NCBI GenBank assembly: GCA_011319805.1
Contig: SJRY01000022.1
Coordinates: 124,001-188,000, forward strand
Origin: Macrocybe gigantea
Taxonomy: Eukaryota > Basidiomycota > Agaricomycetes > Agaricales > Callistosporiaceae
Direction of reading: 5' to 3'
DNA: 64,000 nucleotides
How positions within the stretch are numbered: the stretch's first letter is position 1; each line of letters opens with the position of its first letter. Positions 63,507-64,000 of the stretch are shown here, piece by piece. The position numbers and the translations under genes were made by a program. The notes below the pieces were generated by a model, which saw nothing but the letters and a program-made list of their open reading frames with translations, was not told the origin of the DNA and made no database searches.

Positions 63507-64000
63507 ATGAATCGGGCTGCCAGCCGTCGCCGTCGCCTCCAGCTTTCATTGCATTTCGTCCAAGACACAGAACATAAACCCGATCCATCCGGAAACAGGA
63601 ATACCAACTTTCAGTGCATTCTCATGATTCCTACTGACCTCTTGCATTTTTTCTTTCTTATTTTCGCATTTTGATCTTCTTCGGCTCCTGAGTTTTCTCC
63701 TTTTCCTTTGATCTCTCTCTTACGTCTTGGCGCGGAGCTGACAAACTTGGTTCGGTCGGAAAGCAAAGGAGACCAAAAACTATCGTAAGGCGACTGCCGC
63801 ATTTGCATGTTCTTTTTTTTTGTTCCTGTCCTCGTATCTCAGGCCCGATCTTCTCGTTTGCTTTTGCTTGCTTTTCTCTGACTGTCGAATCCTTGCAAAA
63901 TGTGTACCATCAGTGTGAATATATCATGTCTTGTAGCGGTAAATATCATGTTTATCATAACAGAAGTGCTGAGATGGACGGGGGATGCTGCTGTTCATGC
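63507..64000. other. 3'-flanking sequence
   Basis: T-rich segments (63640-63720, T9 near 63810) follow the stop and probably belong to the 3' UTR. No gene is seen up to the window edge. Confidence 0.4.

Overview
The window is nuclear DNA of a filamentous basidiomycete, most likely an agaricomycete. The genes are dense, lie on both strands and are cut by many short GT-AG introns of about 45-95 nt. They include families typical of Agaricomycetes: PPEIL-type F-box proteins, AIG1-like G-domain GTPases, FunK1-like kinases and CorA-like membrane proteins. All gene models below were made by eye from open frames, splice signals and remembered family motifs; no search was run.

Layout. 1-4.9 kb: almost gene-free, with the 3' exons of two related unknown genes. 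4.9-15.3 kb: a housekeeping block with an unknown disordered protein (+), shugoshin (-), a 15-exon metal-dependent cyclase-like hydrolase (-) and the spliceosomal kinase Prp4 (-). 15.4-32.7 kb: an accessory stretch with a FunK1-like kinase (+), a CorA-like membrane protein (+), a G-domain GTPase (-), a two-domain flavin/NAD(P)H oxidoreductase (+), a secreted histidine-rich protein (-) and a CK1-like pseudokinase (+). Diverged duplicated blocks lie between the first three of these genes. 33-42 kb: long-chain acyl-CoA synthetase (+), ATG101 (+), a small secreted protein (-) and a secreted GH31 alpha-glucosidase (-). 42.4-48 kb: a large coiled-coil protein with a CM1 gamma-tubulin-complex motif (-) and an F-box protein (-). 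48.1-57.9 kb: four paralogous MFS transporters, the third inverted. 57.9-61.4 kb: no convincing gene. 61.4-63.5 kb: a large disordered protein of unknown function (+).

Working together. Several genes serve conserved cell biology (Sgo1 at centromeres, a CM1 protein at microtubule-organising centres, Prp4 in splicing, ATG101 in autophagy initiation), but nothing suggests they form one pathway. The kinase/CorA/GTPase/pseudokinase stretch looks like lineage-specific sensing or signalling genes, and the MFS quartet is a local gene-family expansion.

A technical pattern matters for anyone using the window. At about a dozen places a protein that is clearly continuous jumps frame, and each jump I traced is repaired by adding one base, often in a short homopolymer or GC repeat. 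It affects genes on both strands. Uncorrected single-base deletions in the assembly explain this better than a dozen pseudogenes.
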